The position numbers were made by a program, and so were the translations under genes. The notes beneath the pieces were generated by a model. That model made no database searches and was not told the origin of the DNA. It was given only the letters and a program-made list of their open reading frames with translations. A stretch of DNA of 64,000 nucleotides from UBA1413 sp964650525 (GTDB lineage Bacteria; Bacteroidota; Bacteroidia; Bacteroidales; Prolixibacteraceae). The stretch is from the NCBI GenBank assembly GCA_964650525.1, contig CAZYUA010000018.1, forward strand, positions 1 through 64,000, in the 5' to 3' direction. Positions 9,801 to 16,689 of this stretch are shown here, piece by piece (positions within the stretch are counted from its first letter, which is position 1; each line of letters begins with the position of its first letter).

Positions 9801-11203
9801 AGCACGGGGATGAAAACGATCATGATAATGAGCTGTCCAAAAACTGCGGAGCGGAGCATCTTCACCGCACTGTCGTAGGTGATTTTATCAATTTTTTCCT
9901 GTTGTTCCTCTTTTCCGAGTCCGATGATGGCGGCACTTTTGGCGACAATCTGAAAGGCAATGAATTCGACGATAATGACGGCACCATCGATGATGATTCC
10001 GAAGTCGATAGCTCCCAGGCTCATCAGGTTGGCATCGATACCGAATATGTACATCATGGAAATGCCGAATAACAGGCAAAGGGGAATAACCGAGGCCACC
10101 ACCAATCCTGAGCGGTAGTCGCCGATGAGTAAAACCACCACGAAGGCCACGATCAGGAATCCGAGGATCAGGTTTTCCGCCACTGTTTTCGTGGTTTTAG
10201 CAATCAGGGCACTTCGCTCCAGAAAGGGGTTGATATAGACCCCTTCGGGCAGGGTCTGCTGGATTTCGGCCACCCGCTCCTTGACTTTTCCGATGACCAG
10301 TTTGGAATTGGCATTTTTCAGCATCATCACCTGGCCCAGGACCTTCTCCCCTTCCCCGTTTCCCGTGATGGCGCCGAAGCGTGTGGCATGGCCAAAGCCG
10401 ACCGTGGCAATATCGCGGATCAGCACGGGAATCCCATCGCGGTTGGCCACTACCATGTTTTCCAGATCCTCCATCGAAGCCGCCAACCCTTCTCCCCTGA
10501 TAAAGTAACTCTGGTCATTCTTTTCGATATACCCGCCACCTGCCACGTGGTTGTTTTTTTCCATGGCGGTGAACACCTCTCCGATGGTGAGTCCGCTGGC
10601 CTTTAAGCGGTCGGGATTAATGGCTACCTCGTACTGTTTGAGGTAACCTCCCCAGGTATTCACTTCCACCACCCCCGGAACTCCAGAAAGCTGCCTTTTC
10701 ACCTGCCAGTCCTGGATGGTGCGCAGGTCCATGGGCGAATAAAGGGAATCATACCCCGGTTTGGTGTCCAGCACATACTGATAGATTTCTCCCAGTCCTG
10801 TCGAAATGGGCCCCATTTCGGGAACGCCAAATCCTTCCGGAATTTTTTCCGCTGCCGATTTGAGCTTTTCCGCGATCAGCTGGCGGGGAAGGTAAGTTCC
10901 CAACCGTTCTTCAAATACAATTGTGACCACCGAAAGCCCGAACTTGGATACCGACCTGATCTCTTTAACCCCAGGAAGATTGGCCATTTCCAGTTCCACA
11001 GGGTAAGTCAGGAACTGTTCCACATCCTGGGTGGAAAGATTCCGGCTGGTGGTGATCACCTGCACCTGGTTGTTGGTGATATCGGGAACCGCCCCGATAG
11101 ATATCTGCGTCAGGGCATAAAAACCAAAACCAGCAATGGTGGACGTGAACAGCAAGACCATCAACTTGTTTCGGATGCTGAACCCAATGATATATTCTAA
11201 CAT
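6866..11203 (-). CDS. CusA/CzcA-type RND pump fused to a TolC-like outer-membrane factor
   Basis: A 1445-residue fusion. Residues 1 to about 1035 are a complete heavy-metal RND pump: it opens MLEYIIGFSIRNKLMVLLF, has the HME-RND proton-relay helix DFGIIIDGAVIIVE near 398, a large porter domain and 12 expected membrane helices. Residues 1045-1445 are a TolC-family outer-membrane factor (LTREEAVKTALENNPSLRAA, then coiled-coil repeats). The junction holds a second Met (1045, base 8071) followed by KKPPVTPLILLLFFLIPLGLPAQE, which looks like an intact signal peptide. Pump plus adaptor plus channel would expel a metal ion (Cu+/Ag+ or Zn/Co/Cd class) from cell to outside using the proton gradient. 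Such fusions occur in Bacteroidota. The adaptor gene follows at 37 nt. Metal specificity is not clear. Confidence 0.93.
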   Translation of the reverse strand: MLEYIIGFSIRNKLMVLLFTSTIAGFGFYALTQISIGAVPDITNNQVQVITTSRNLSTQDVEQFLTYPVELEMANLPGVKEIRSVSKFGLSVVTIVFEERLGTYLPRQLIAEKLKSAAEKIPEGFGVPEMGPISTGLGEIYQYVLDTKPGYDSLYSPMDLRTIQDWQVKRQLSGVPGVVEVNTWGGYLKQYEVAINPDRLKASGLTIGEVFTAMEKNNHVAGGGYIEKNDQSYFIRGEGLAASMEDLENMVVANRDGIPVLIRDIATVGFGHATRFGAITGNGEGEKVLGQVMMLKNANSKLVIGKVKERVAEIQQTLPEGVYINPFLERSALIAKTTKTVAENLILGFLIVAFVVVLLIGDYRSGLVVASVIPLCLLFGISMMYIFGIDANLMSLGAIDFGIIIDGAVIIVEFIAFQIVAKSAAIIGLGKEEQQEKIDKITYDSAVKMLRSAVFGQLIIMIVFIPVLSLSGVEGKMFRPMALSFCFALIGAMIFCFTYVPVMSAIFLKPVVRKRKNISEYLMNFLHWSYEPVLKFAMDNKKLNLGTTLVVFMISLFIFSRMGGEFVPTLDEGDFVVQPILPTGTSLGTTIEITTKIEKILKQFPEVEQVISRIGAAEVPTDPMSMEESDIIVTLKPIRKWTSAKTKDELADKFKEALDVLPGFEPEFTQPIEMRFNELITGVRADVAIKIYGDDLAILADKADELKELITGVEGASDISVDKVEGLPQMTVTYNREKLAYHGISVVDANQVITMGFAGLTAGTVFEGQKRFDLVIRLDKAFRQELGNLKELMVPAANGRQIPLSELAEIKYSTGPAKISRDMTKRHIVVGINVRNRDIESVVEDIQTLEQARFELPAGYTMKYGGQYQNLRSARQRLMIAVPIALMLIFILLHFAFGSFRDALMIFSAIPLSAVGGIFLLWARGMPFSISAGVGFIALFGIAVLNGIVLIEHLKELKKHGISDMRERIFTGTRQRLRPVVMTAAAAALGFLPMAISSSAGAEVQRPLATVVIGGLITSTLLTMIILPLFYSIFDRPERIKTKKMKKPPVTPLILLLFFLIPLGLPAQEKLLTREEAVKTALENNPSLRAASLRAQQSTLLISSGFNPEKPSVFYNYDQNNIAENGLPIKVWGVSQNFRFPTVYGSQRKLNRIQAKTEQAKADLAMRELEKNVLQKYDQVILLKRKIRHLKEIDSLYALYARHAEIKFSAGESNTLEKLMAVSKQRETNMRLKETVNQFNGSAGELLALMNVTANYTFPDMELTPASLKTPAGNAPAGSVLFDLAGQSSEAMLQLENNNLLPDIELEYFQGTNSSPGSEIYRGVRAGLTLPLWFGESQSRIRAARLDKEVNRLEKTNYVSQAETRIKQLQLDLSLLKNALEQYEQEGRQMTNELKKAALLSLQQGEIDFYLYLLSIENAFYLESAYLDNLLKHNQTVYELNYLLP

Positions 11204-11304
11204 GTGGCGTATTTTAGTAAGGTCATTTTCTGACCTCCTAAATTAGTCAACTGGAATAATTATTGCATGAAAAACATTTTTAAATATTATCTGTTTTTAA
11301 ACGT

Positions 11305-11754
11305 ATGAAAAGATGTGCAATTATCCTTCTCACTTTAATGATCACAGACATGGCCGCTGAAGCGCAGAACAAGGAATTCAGGAAGCTGAACGATTTCGAG
11401 CAATATGTGATTTTGAAAAAAGGAACGGAACGTCCTTTTACCGGAGCGTATTACAAAACCAAAGAAAAGGGGACCTACCATTGCAAACAGTGCAATGCCG
11501 CCTTGTATCAATCGGAAGATAAGTTCGCCTCAGATTGTGGCTGGCCCAGTTTTGATGATGAAATCAAGGGGGCGGTATTGCATCAGCCCGATGCAGACGG
11601 ACATCGTACCGAGATTGTGTGTGCCCATTGCAAGGGACATCTGGGGCATGTTTTTACCGGGGAAAGACTCACTGCGAAGAATACACGACACTGTGTGAAC
11701 TCAGTGTCTCTCGTCTTTGTTCCCGAACAAAAGAAGAAAAAGACAGCTCCCTGA
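11305..11754 (+). CDS. msrB: Exported peptide-methionine (R)-S-oxide reductase
   Basis: A 149-residue MsrB with an N-terminal signal peptide (cleavage after about residue 20, AEAQ). It reduces methionine-R-sulfoxide in proteins, here probably in the periplasm. Zinc-binding pairs CKQC and CAHC, the CGWPSF signature, GHLGHVF, and the catalytic RHCVNS (Cys, where RYCxNS is usual) are all present. The basic KKKK tail is short. The gene is divergent from the efflux pump across about 100 bases. An exported repair enzyme next to metal efflux is consistent with metal or oxidative stress, but that is inference. Confidence 0.95.
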   Translation: MKRCAIILLTLMITDMAAEAQNKEFRKLNDFEQYVILKKGTERPFTGAYYKTKEKGTYHCKQCNAALYQSEDKFASDCGWPSFDDEIKGAVLHQPDADGHRTEIVCAHCKGHLGHVFTGERLTAKNTRHCVNSVSLVFVPEQKKKKTAP

Positions 11755-11811
11755 CCCAAAAAAGCTTCCGATTACGGGATCGAACCATTTCTTTAACGAC
11801 AGGTTTTAGGA

Positions 11812-12228
11812 TTACTCCCCCTTACTGAACATCGGAGCGAGCCGGTCGAGGAGCCACCTGGGAGTTTTCACGGCCTTTCCGGTCACCGGACTGGTGGAGA
11901 TCAGCACCACTTCGCCCTGGTTGATCAGTTCGCCGTCGGGGTTATAGATTTCCGTTTTAATTTTGAATCTCACCAGGGGTTCCTCCTCCACCATACACTT
12001 TACAGTGAGCAGGTCATCATAAAATGCCGGCTTCAGATAGGTAATATGCAGATTACGGACAGGCCAAACGATTCCTGACTCTTCAATTTCCCGGTAGGTA
12101 ATGCCATTATCTCTCAGCATTTCGGTACGGGCGATTTCATAATAACGGGGATAGGTGCCATAATAGACCACCCCCATTTTGTCGGTGTCGCCGTAACATA
12201 CCCTGATTTTTGTTTCGTGTGTCAGCAT
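11812..12228 (-). CDS. Acyl-CoA thioesterase, YbgC/4HBT family
   Basis: A single hot-dog-fold domain of about 138 residues. I use the ATG at 12228 (MLTHETKIRV) rather than the upstream in-frame start at 12255, because the family begins close to the conserved strand. The motif YGDTDKMGVVYYGTYPRYYE contains the catalytic Asp (D16 from this start) of the YbgC/4HBT group. Enzymes of this type hydrolyse acyl-CoA or acyl-ACP thioesters in the cytoplasm; the chain length cannot be told from sequence. It converges on msrB, with 57 bases between the stops. Confidence 0.88.
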   Translation of the reverse strand: MLTHETKIRVCYGDTDKMGVVYYGTYPRYYEIARTEMLRDNGITYREIEESGIVWPVRNLHITYLKPAFYDDLLTVKCMVEEEPLVRFKIKTEIYNPDGELINQGEVVLISTSPVTGKAVKTPRWLLDRLAPMFSKGE

Positions 12229-12305
12229 CGTTTTGTTCTTATGTCGTCTTATCAATCATATTTTATAAAAGTACTCCATTGCCCTGAACCTTCCGGGTTT
12301 CAGGA

Positions 12306-12341
12306 TCTCTCCGTCTCTCCGTCTCTTAGTCTCTCCGTCTC
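12306..12341. repeat. Imperfect 8-bp tandem repeat (TCTCTCCG)
   Basis: Four consecutive 8-bp units, TCTCTCCG, TCTCTCCG, TCTCTTAG, TCTCTCCG, followed by a half unit TCTC. The array runs into the stop codon of the SDR gene at 12340-12342. It is a short microsatellite in a gene-end position; no function is evident. Confidence 0.85.
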
Positions 12342-13143
12342 ATTTAAACGGGGAGTCTGGTTCTTTAGCCATATGGATATAGGCCAGTTTGTCGAGTAGT
12401 GACGGCCACCATTTTCCCAGGAAGACGGTGAGTTTTCCTTCCTTGAAGGTGAGGATCAGTGATCTTTTTCTTTTTTTGATGGCGTTAAAAATGTGGGCGG
12501 CACAGGTTTCGGCGCTCATCATAGCGGCTTCGTTGCGTGGTGATTCACCCTGTTGACTGCCGTTTGCGGTCAGGGCCGAGAGGCGCACTTCGCTGGCAGT
12601 AAAACCGGGAGCGACGACAAGGACATGGAGTCCATTTTTGAGGTTTTCGATCCGCAGAGTGTCGAGGAATCCGCGGACCGCGAATTTGGAGGCGGCATAT
12701 CCCGATCGGCCGGGCAGTCCGACATGACCTGCAACGGAAATAATGCCAGTGACAGTTCCTTTGGATTTCAGCAGCCAGGGGAGTGCATATTTTGTGCAGT
12801 AGACCGTTCCCCAGAAGTTGACGTCCATGAGGCGGTGCATCACATCGAGGCTGACCTCTTCGAACAGTGCCCGCATGGAGATGCCGGCGTTGTTGATCAG
12901 GACGTCGATCCGGCCGAAGCGGTCAACGGTTTTTTCCACCAGCAGGCGGCACTCTTCTTCGCGGGTGACATCGGTCTGAACGGCTAAAATTTGATCCCTC
13001 CCAAGCTCGGCAACAAGTTTATCCAGCCTGTCGACCCTGCGGGCAGCTACAACCACCCGGGCTCCCGCTGTTGCGAATCTCCTGGCCAGGGCTTCCCCGA
13101 TTCCGGAGGATGCCCCAGTGATCACCACCACTTTCCCTTTCAT
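12340..13143 (-). CDS. SDR-family oxidoreductase
   Basis: A classical short-chain dehydrogenase of 267 residues, taking the ATG at 13143 (MKGKVVVITGASSGIGEAL), which puts the Rossmann motif TGASSGIG at the N-terminus. The upstream in-frame extension to 13218 has no homology-like content. NNAG, a Ser in IISVAGHVG, and YAASK give the catalytic Ser-Tyr-Lys set, and AARR after the second strand suggests NADP preference. The C-terminus has a basic hydrophobic tail (LTVFLGKWWPSLLDKLAYIHMA), as in membrane-associated SDRs of the DltE/'SDR_c' kind. The substrate is unknown. It lies upstream of the thioesterase on the same strand with about 110 bases between. Confidence 0.88.
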   Translation of the reverse strand: MKGKVVVITGASSGIGEALARRFATAGARVVVAARRVDRLDKLVAELGRDQILAVQTDVTREEECRLLVEKTVDRFGRIDVLINNAGISMRALFEEVSLDVMHRLMDVNFWGTVYCTKYALPWLLKSKGTVTGIISVAGHVGLPGRSGYAASKFAVRGFLDTLRIENLKNGLHVLVVAPGFTASEVRLSALTANGSQQGESPRNEAAMMSAETCAAHIFNAIKKRKRSLILTFKEGKLTVFLGKWWPSLLDKLAYIHMAKEPDSPFK

Positions 13144-13268
13144 TATTAAAGTTTCATGCAAAACTAATATCTTCCGGTGAAGTGACTCCCTCCATTTTAT
13201 TTTTAAAGGTCCCGACAAGTTAAAGGTTCAAAAACGTTCATCGCAGGATTAAGAAGCCGATTAAGAAT

Positions 13269-13276
13269 TATCTTTG
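13269..13276 (+). promoter_or_regulatory. Bacteroidota -7 box upstream of terC
   Basis: TATCTTTG matches the Bacteroidota sigma-A -7 consensus TAnnTTTG exactly and lies 28 bases before the chosen ATG at 13304. A clear -33 TTTG was not found. Confidence 0.5.
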
Positions 13277-13303
13277 CCGCCTCAGCTCAAAACCATTGTT
13301 TCT

Positions 13304-14344
13304 ATGAGTACAGAGTTTTTGCTGATGGCGGGGTTTATCCTCTTCATCGTGGGAGTCCTTCTCTTTGACTTGCTTATTGTAGGCCGCCGAAGCCATGTGA
13401 TTCATGCTCGCGAAGCCCTGATATGGTCAGGGGTGTGGATTGCCCTGGCTATCTCCTTTTATTTCGTCCTGGTCAGGTTTGGCCACCTGCTCCACGGAAT
13501 AGAAACCTCAGAGAAGCTGGCGGAGATTGTTGCCCGCTATTCTCCTGAACTGAAGTTTTCCACCTCAGGATTTGAGTCCATGCTCCAGGAGTACCGGAAA
13601 CATATGGGCATCAACTATCTTTCAGGTTATTTTATTGAGAAGACCCTTTCCATCGATAATATCTTTGTCATGCTCATGTTGCTGCAGGGTTTTGGTGTGG
13701 AACTCCGGAACTACAAAAAGGTGCTTTTCTGGGGGATTCTGGGAGCAATCATTCTGCGTTTTATCTTCATCTTTGCCGGAGCAGCCCTGGTGCAGAAATT
13801 CGACTGGATGCTAATAGTTTTCGGCGTTTTTCTTATCTACCAGAGTGTCCACATGCTGGTAGCCAGGGATCATGGCATGAAGGACCCCAAAAACCACCCT
13901 GTGGTTGTTTTCCTCAGTAAGCATATCAGGCTCCTGCCCCACTATGTAGACAGCAAGTTCTGGACATTAAACGCAGGAAAGTTCTTTTTTACCCCTTTGT
14001 TCGTGGTGTTGGTCATGATTGAATTCACCGATGTGCTTTTTGCCTTCGACTCCATACCGGCCATTTTTGCCGTTTCGCGTGATCCTTTCGTTGTTTTCTT
14101 TTCAAATATCTTTGCCATCATAGGTCTTCGGGCTCTTTTTTTCCTGTTGGCGGACCTGGTGGAAAAGTTCAGATTCCTGAAAATCGGAGTTTCGGTTTTA
14201 CTGGCTTTTGTGGGATTCAAACTGGTCTTTCATCACTGGCTGGAGCAGATAGGTTACCAGTCGTGGTACTCGCTGGTCATCATCGGCGGGGTGATCTTCG
14301 GGAGTATTCTCTTTTCGGTGATATTTCCCGGAAGGAAAAAGTGA
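13304..14344 (+). CDS. TerC/Alx-family integral membrane protein
   Basis: A polytopic membrane protein of 346 residues. The ATG at 13304 (MSTEFLLMAGF) is preferred over an upstream TTG at 13274, which would sit inside the -7 box. TerC-family marks are the acidic and Asn-rich intramembrane motifs EKTLSIDNIFV and EFTDVLFAFDSIPAI, each at the start of a helix, in two inverted halves. E. coli Alx and other TerC proteins export Mn2+; some members are tied to tellurite resistance or to loading metalloenzymes during secretion. The gene ends 10 bases from the convergent isoprenoid-enzyme gene. Confidence 0.93.
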   Translation: MSTEFLLMAGFILFIVGVLLFDLLIVGRRSHVIHAREALIWSGVWIALAISFYFVLVRFGHLLHGIETSEKLAEIVARYSPELKFSTSGFESMLQEYRKHMGINYLSGYFIEKTLSIDNIFVMLMLLQGFGVELRNYKKVLFWGILGAIILRFIFIFAGAALVQKFDWMLIVFGVFLIYQSVHMLVARDHGMKDPKNHPVVVFLSKHIRLLPHYVDSKFWTLNAGKFFFTPLFVVLVMIEFTDVLFAFDSIPAIFAVSRDPFVVFFSNIFAIIGLRALFFLLADLVEKFRFLKIGVSVLLAFVGFKLVFHHWLEQIGYQSWYSLVIIGGVIFGSILFSVIFPGRKK

Positions 14345-14354
14345 TGTCGGTAAG

Positions 14355-15569
14355 TCATTCCGGATCGGTAATCAGTTGGCTCATCAGCCTGAACCGGCCT
14401 GGCGATCCTTTTTCCCTGGCTTCCCGTAAAAACCGGAATCCCACCGGTGAAAATTCCTCCAGGTTATCCAGGTATTTTTTGGGAAAAAATTGCCCCTGAA
14501 GTCCTGCCGATTGGATTACCAAAAGTTCAATGCTGTGAAGTATTACTTTACAAAATTGATCACATATTTCTTCCGGACAATATGTTATATCAGCCATTAC
14601 TCTTCTTCCGAATTCAACTGTCCGGTTCACCTTTCCTGCCTTTTCACCCAGAGTCCTGTTTCCTGAGAAAAGGGTTCTTGTTCCGGATTGAAGATCCTCC
14701 TTCACATCCTGGATATCATCGGCGAGTTGAAGCCAAACACCATAGCCGAAAAGAAACCGTTGCATCTCAGAGGAAAGGTGCCCGGCCACCAGATAACCGT
14801 CTGCCAGAACAGAAGTACCACCCTTATCAAAAATGACAGAGAGGATTTCATCCTCTTCAGGCTGTTGAGCTTCGCCGGCCGACAAACGGATGCTCCGGGT
14901 TTGTGCATGATGGATAGCCAACAGACTACCGTGAACTTCCGGGAATATGGATTTGGGATATTCTTCTTCGATCATTGCTACCAGACGAGAGATCCTCTGT
15001 TCCCGGTAATCGTTACCCATTTCCTGCAACCCCATGAGCCTCCTTTCAAACCGTTTGCTGAATGCCATCTTCTCTCTTTCTGAAACCGAAGGATCGTCAA
15101 GATAGTTATCTGAATAGGGATAAAGCAGACTATAAGCCAGGATCGAAGGGGTGAGCCTGACAGGTTTCCCCAGCATCAGTTGCAACCCGTTCATGATCCA
15201 GGCGTTCCGCATTGCCTGAAAGATATCTTCCCTCTGTAATTCAGGGTCAAAAGCTTTCGCTTCCCCGTAAAATGACTGGGATGCCTTTACCATATCAGGA
15301 TGGAGAACCAAAGTCAGTGCTTCATCTGAAAAATCGTACACATTTTTCAGAAAACTGCCTAATCCCGTGAAAAACCTTGTGGAGTCCGGCTTTGTGCCAT
15401 TTAAGCGTAATTCCCTTTGCAGGGTTTTGTATTTTCCGGTATATTCCTGAAACAGTGCTTCCCTATCCCTCCTTTGTCCCTTGGAATATGCCCTATGCAT
15501 CAGGGGGAATGAATCCGGACATTGTTCCCAGATGTCCTTATAATGGGTTATAAAATTTTCGGTTAGCAT
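14355..15569 (-). CDS. Divergent class I isoprenoid-synthase-fold enzyme
   Basis: A 404-residue, largely helical protein that I place in the class I isoprenoid (trans-prenyltransferase/terpene synthase) fold. The evidence is two Asp-rich motifs at the right distance: YSDNYLDDPSVSEREK near residues 152-167 and LADDIQDVKEDLQSG near 283-297. The second resembles the DDIQDxxxD of polyprenyl synthases. The first is not a canonical DDxxD. Surrounding basic residues (RFERRL, KRF) could bind diphosphate. It does not match the length or N-terminal FPP-synthase motifs of IspA, so the substrate and chain length are unknown. It has no isoprenoid genes beside it. Confidence 0.7.
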   Translation of the reverse strand: MLTENFITHYKDIWEQCPDSFPLMHRAYSKGQRRDREALFQEYTGKYKTLQRELRLNGTKPDSTRFFTGLGSFLKNVYDFSDEALTLVLHPDMVKASQSFYGEAKAFDPELQREDIFQAMRNAWIMNGLQLMLGKPVRLTPSILAYSLLYPYSDNYLDDPSVSEREKMAFSKRFERRLMGLQEMGNDYREQRISRLVAMIEEEYPKSIFPEVHGSLLAIHHAQTRSIRLSAGEAQQPEEDEILSVIFDKGGTSVLADGYLVAGHLSSEMQRFLFGYGVWLQLADDIQDVKEDLQSGTRTLFSGNRTLGEKAGKVNRTVEFGRRVMADITYCPEEICDQFCKVILHSIELLVIQSAGLQGQFFPKKYLDNLEEFSPVGFRFLREAREKGSPGRFRLMSQLITDPE

Positions 15570-15682
15570 AAATCGGCTCTGGTCAAGGTTATTGCGCTAA
15601 ATTACTCACCATACCGACATTTCGGTCTGGTTTCCGGCGAATGCCCTGAATTTAACGGTAAGAGCCCTTAACCCCGGCCTAT

Positions 15683-16393
15683 TTAGGCAATGTTTGTGTA
15701 CACCGCCTGGACGTCGTCGTCGTCCTCCAGTTTATCAATCAGCTTTTCTATATCGGTCAGGGCTTCTTCGGAGAATTCCACGGGATTGTTAGGATATCTT
15801 TTCAGAGTAGCGGAAAGGACATTGATTCCTAATTTTTCAAGGGAGGCCGACAATGCGCCGAAACTGGTGAAATCACCATAGGCAAAATATTCACCTTCAT
15901 GTTCCTCAATATCTTCAAGTCCAGCATCAATAAGCTCCAGTTCAAGCTCTTCCAGTTCCAAATTCTCCGGTTTCTCAAATTCAAAGACAGCTTTCCTGCT
16001 GAACATAAACTCTAGCGATCCTGTTGGAGAAAGCTGTCCCCCCGACTTGCTGAAATAATTCTTGATGTTGGCCACCGTCCTTGTATGGTTGTCGGTTGCG
16101 CACTCTACGAAGATCAGCACCCCATGCGGGCCTTTTCCCTCATAGTTGACCTCACTGTAGGTTTCGGCATCTTTGCCGGAAGCCCGTTTAATGGCGGCCT
16201 CAATGTTAGCCTTGGGCATGTTCTGGGCTTTGGCATTCATGATGGCTGTGCGCAGGGCTGAATTGGTATCCGGGTCCGGACCTCCGTCTTTCGCCGCAAT
16301 GGTAATGGCCTTTCCCAACCGGGGAAAAAGTTTCGACATCTTATCCCACCGCTTCTCCTTCGCTGCCCTGCGGTATTCAAATGCTCTTCCCAT
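15683..16393 (-). CDS. YebC/TACO1-family protein
   Basis: A 236-residue YebC-family protein of usual length. It opens MGRAFEYRRAAKEKRWDKMSK, followed by the conserved block LGKAITIAAKDGGPDPDTN and NMPKANIEAAIKRASG, with the acidic C-terminal half typical of the family. YebC proteins were first called DNA-binding regulators (PmpR); later work on YebC/TACO1 links members to relief of ribosome stalling at polyproline stretches. The family has two paralogous groups and I cannot assign this one with certainty. Both neighbours are on the same strand but well spaced. Confidence 0.93.
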   Translation of the reverse strand: MGRAFEYRRAAKEKRWDKMSKLFPRLGKAITIAAKDGGPDPDTNSALRTAIMNAKAQNMPKANIEAAIKRASGKDAETYSEVNYEGKGPHGVLIFVECATDNHTRTVANIKNYFSKSGGQLSPTGSLEFMFSRKAVFEFEKPENLELEELELELIDAGLEDIEEHEGEYFAYGDFTSFGALSASLEKLGINVLSATLKRYPNNPVEFSEEALTDIEKLIDKLEDDDDVQAVYTNIA

Positions 16394-16689
16394 AAATCAC
16401 CTTATTTCTATTAATCTTACAGTAACTATCATCTTCCGGAAACGAGGCCCAAAATTGCAAAAAAAGCATCAAATATTGCTTCATAAGGATACATTTTCAT
16501 CGGAAAGAGAAAACGGCATACCTACCATTGATTCTCCCCCCTGTGAAACGCCTTCATAACTTACCATTGGAAAGCAAGCCAGATGGAATGGCCTCCTTCA
16601 TGACCGGTAGTTGGTGGTGAATCACCGCATACGATCCCGTTCGTGTGTCAACACCAGCAACTACATCGACTGTAAGACAAATCCCTGCA

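Noticed and set aside
8978..10072. 364-codon plus-strand ORF
   Set aside because: Antisense shadow of the CusA gene, whose motifs are unambiguous.
8071..11203. Splitting CusA and TolC into two genes
   Set aside because: The frame is continuous with no stop, and CusA-TolC fusions are known in the phylum; noted as a processing question instead.
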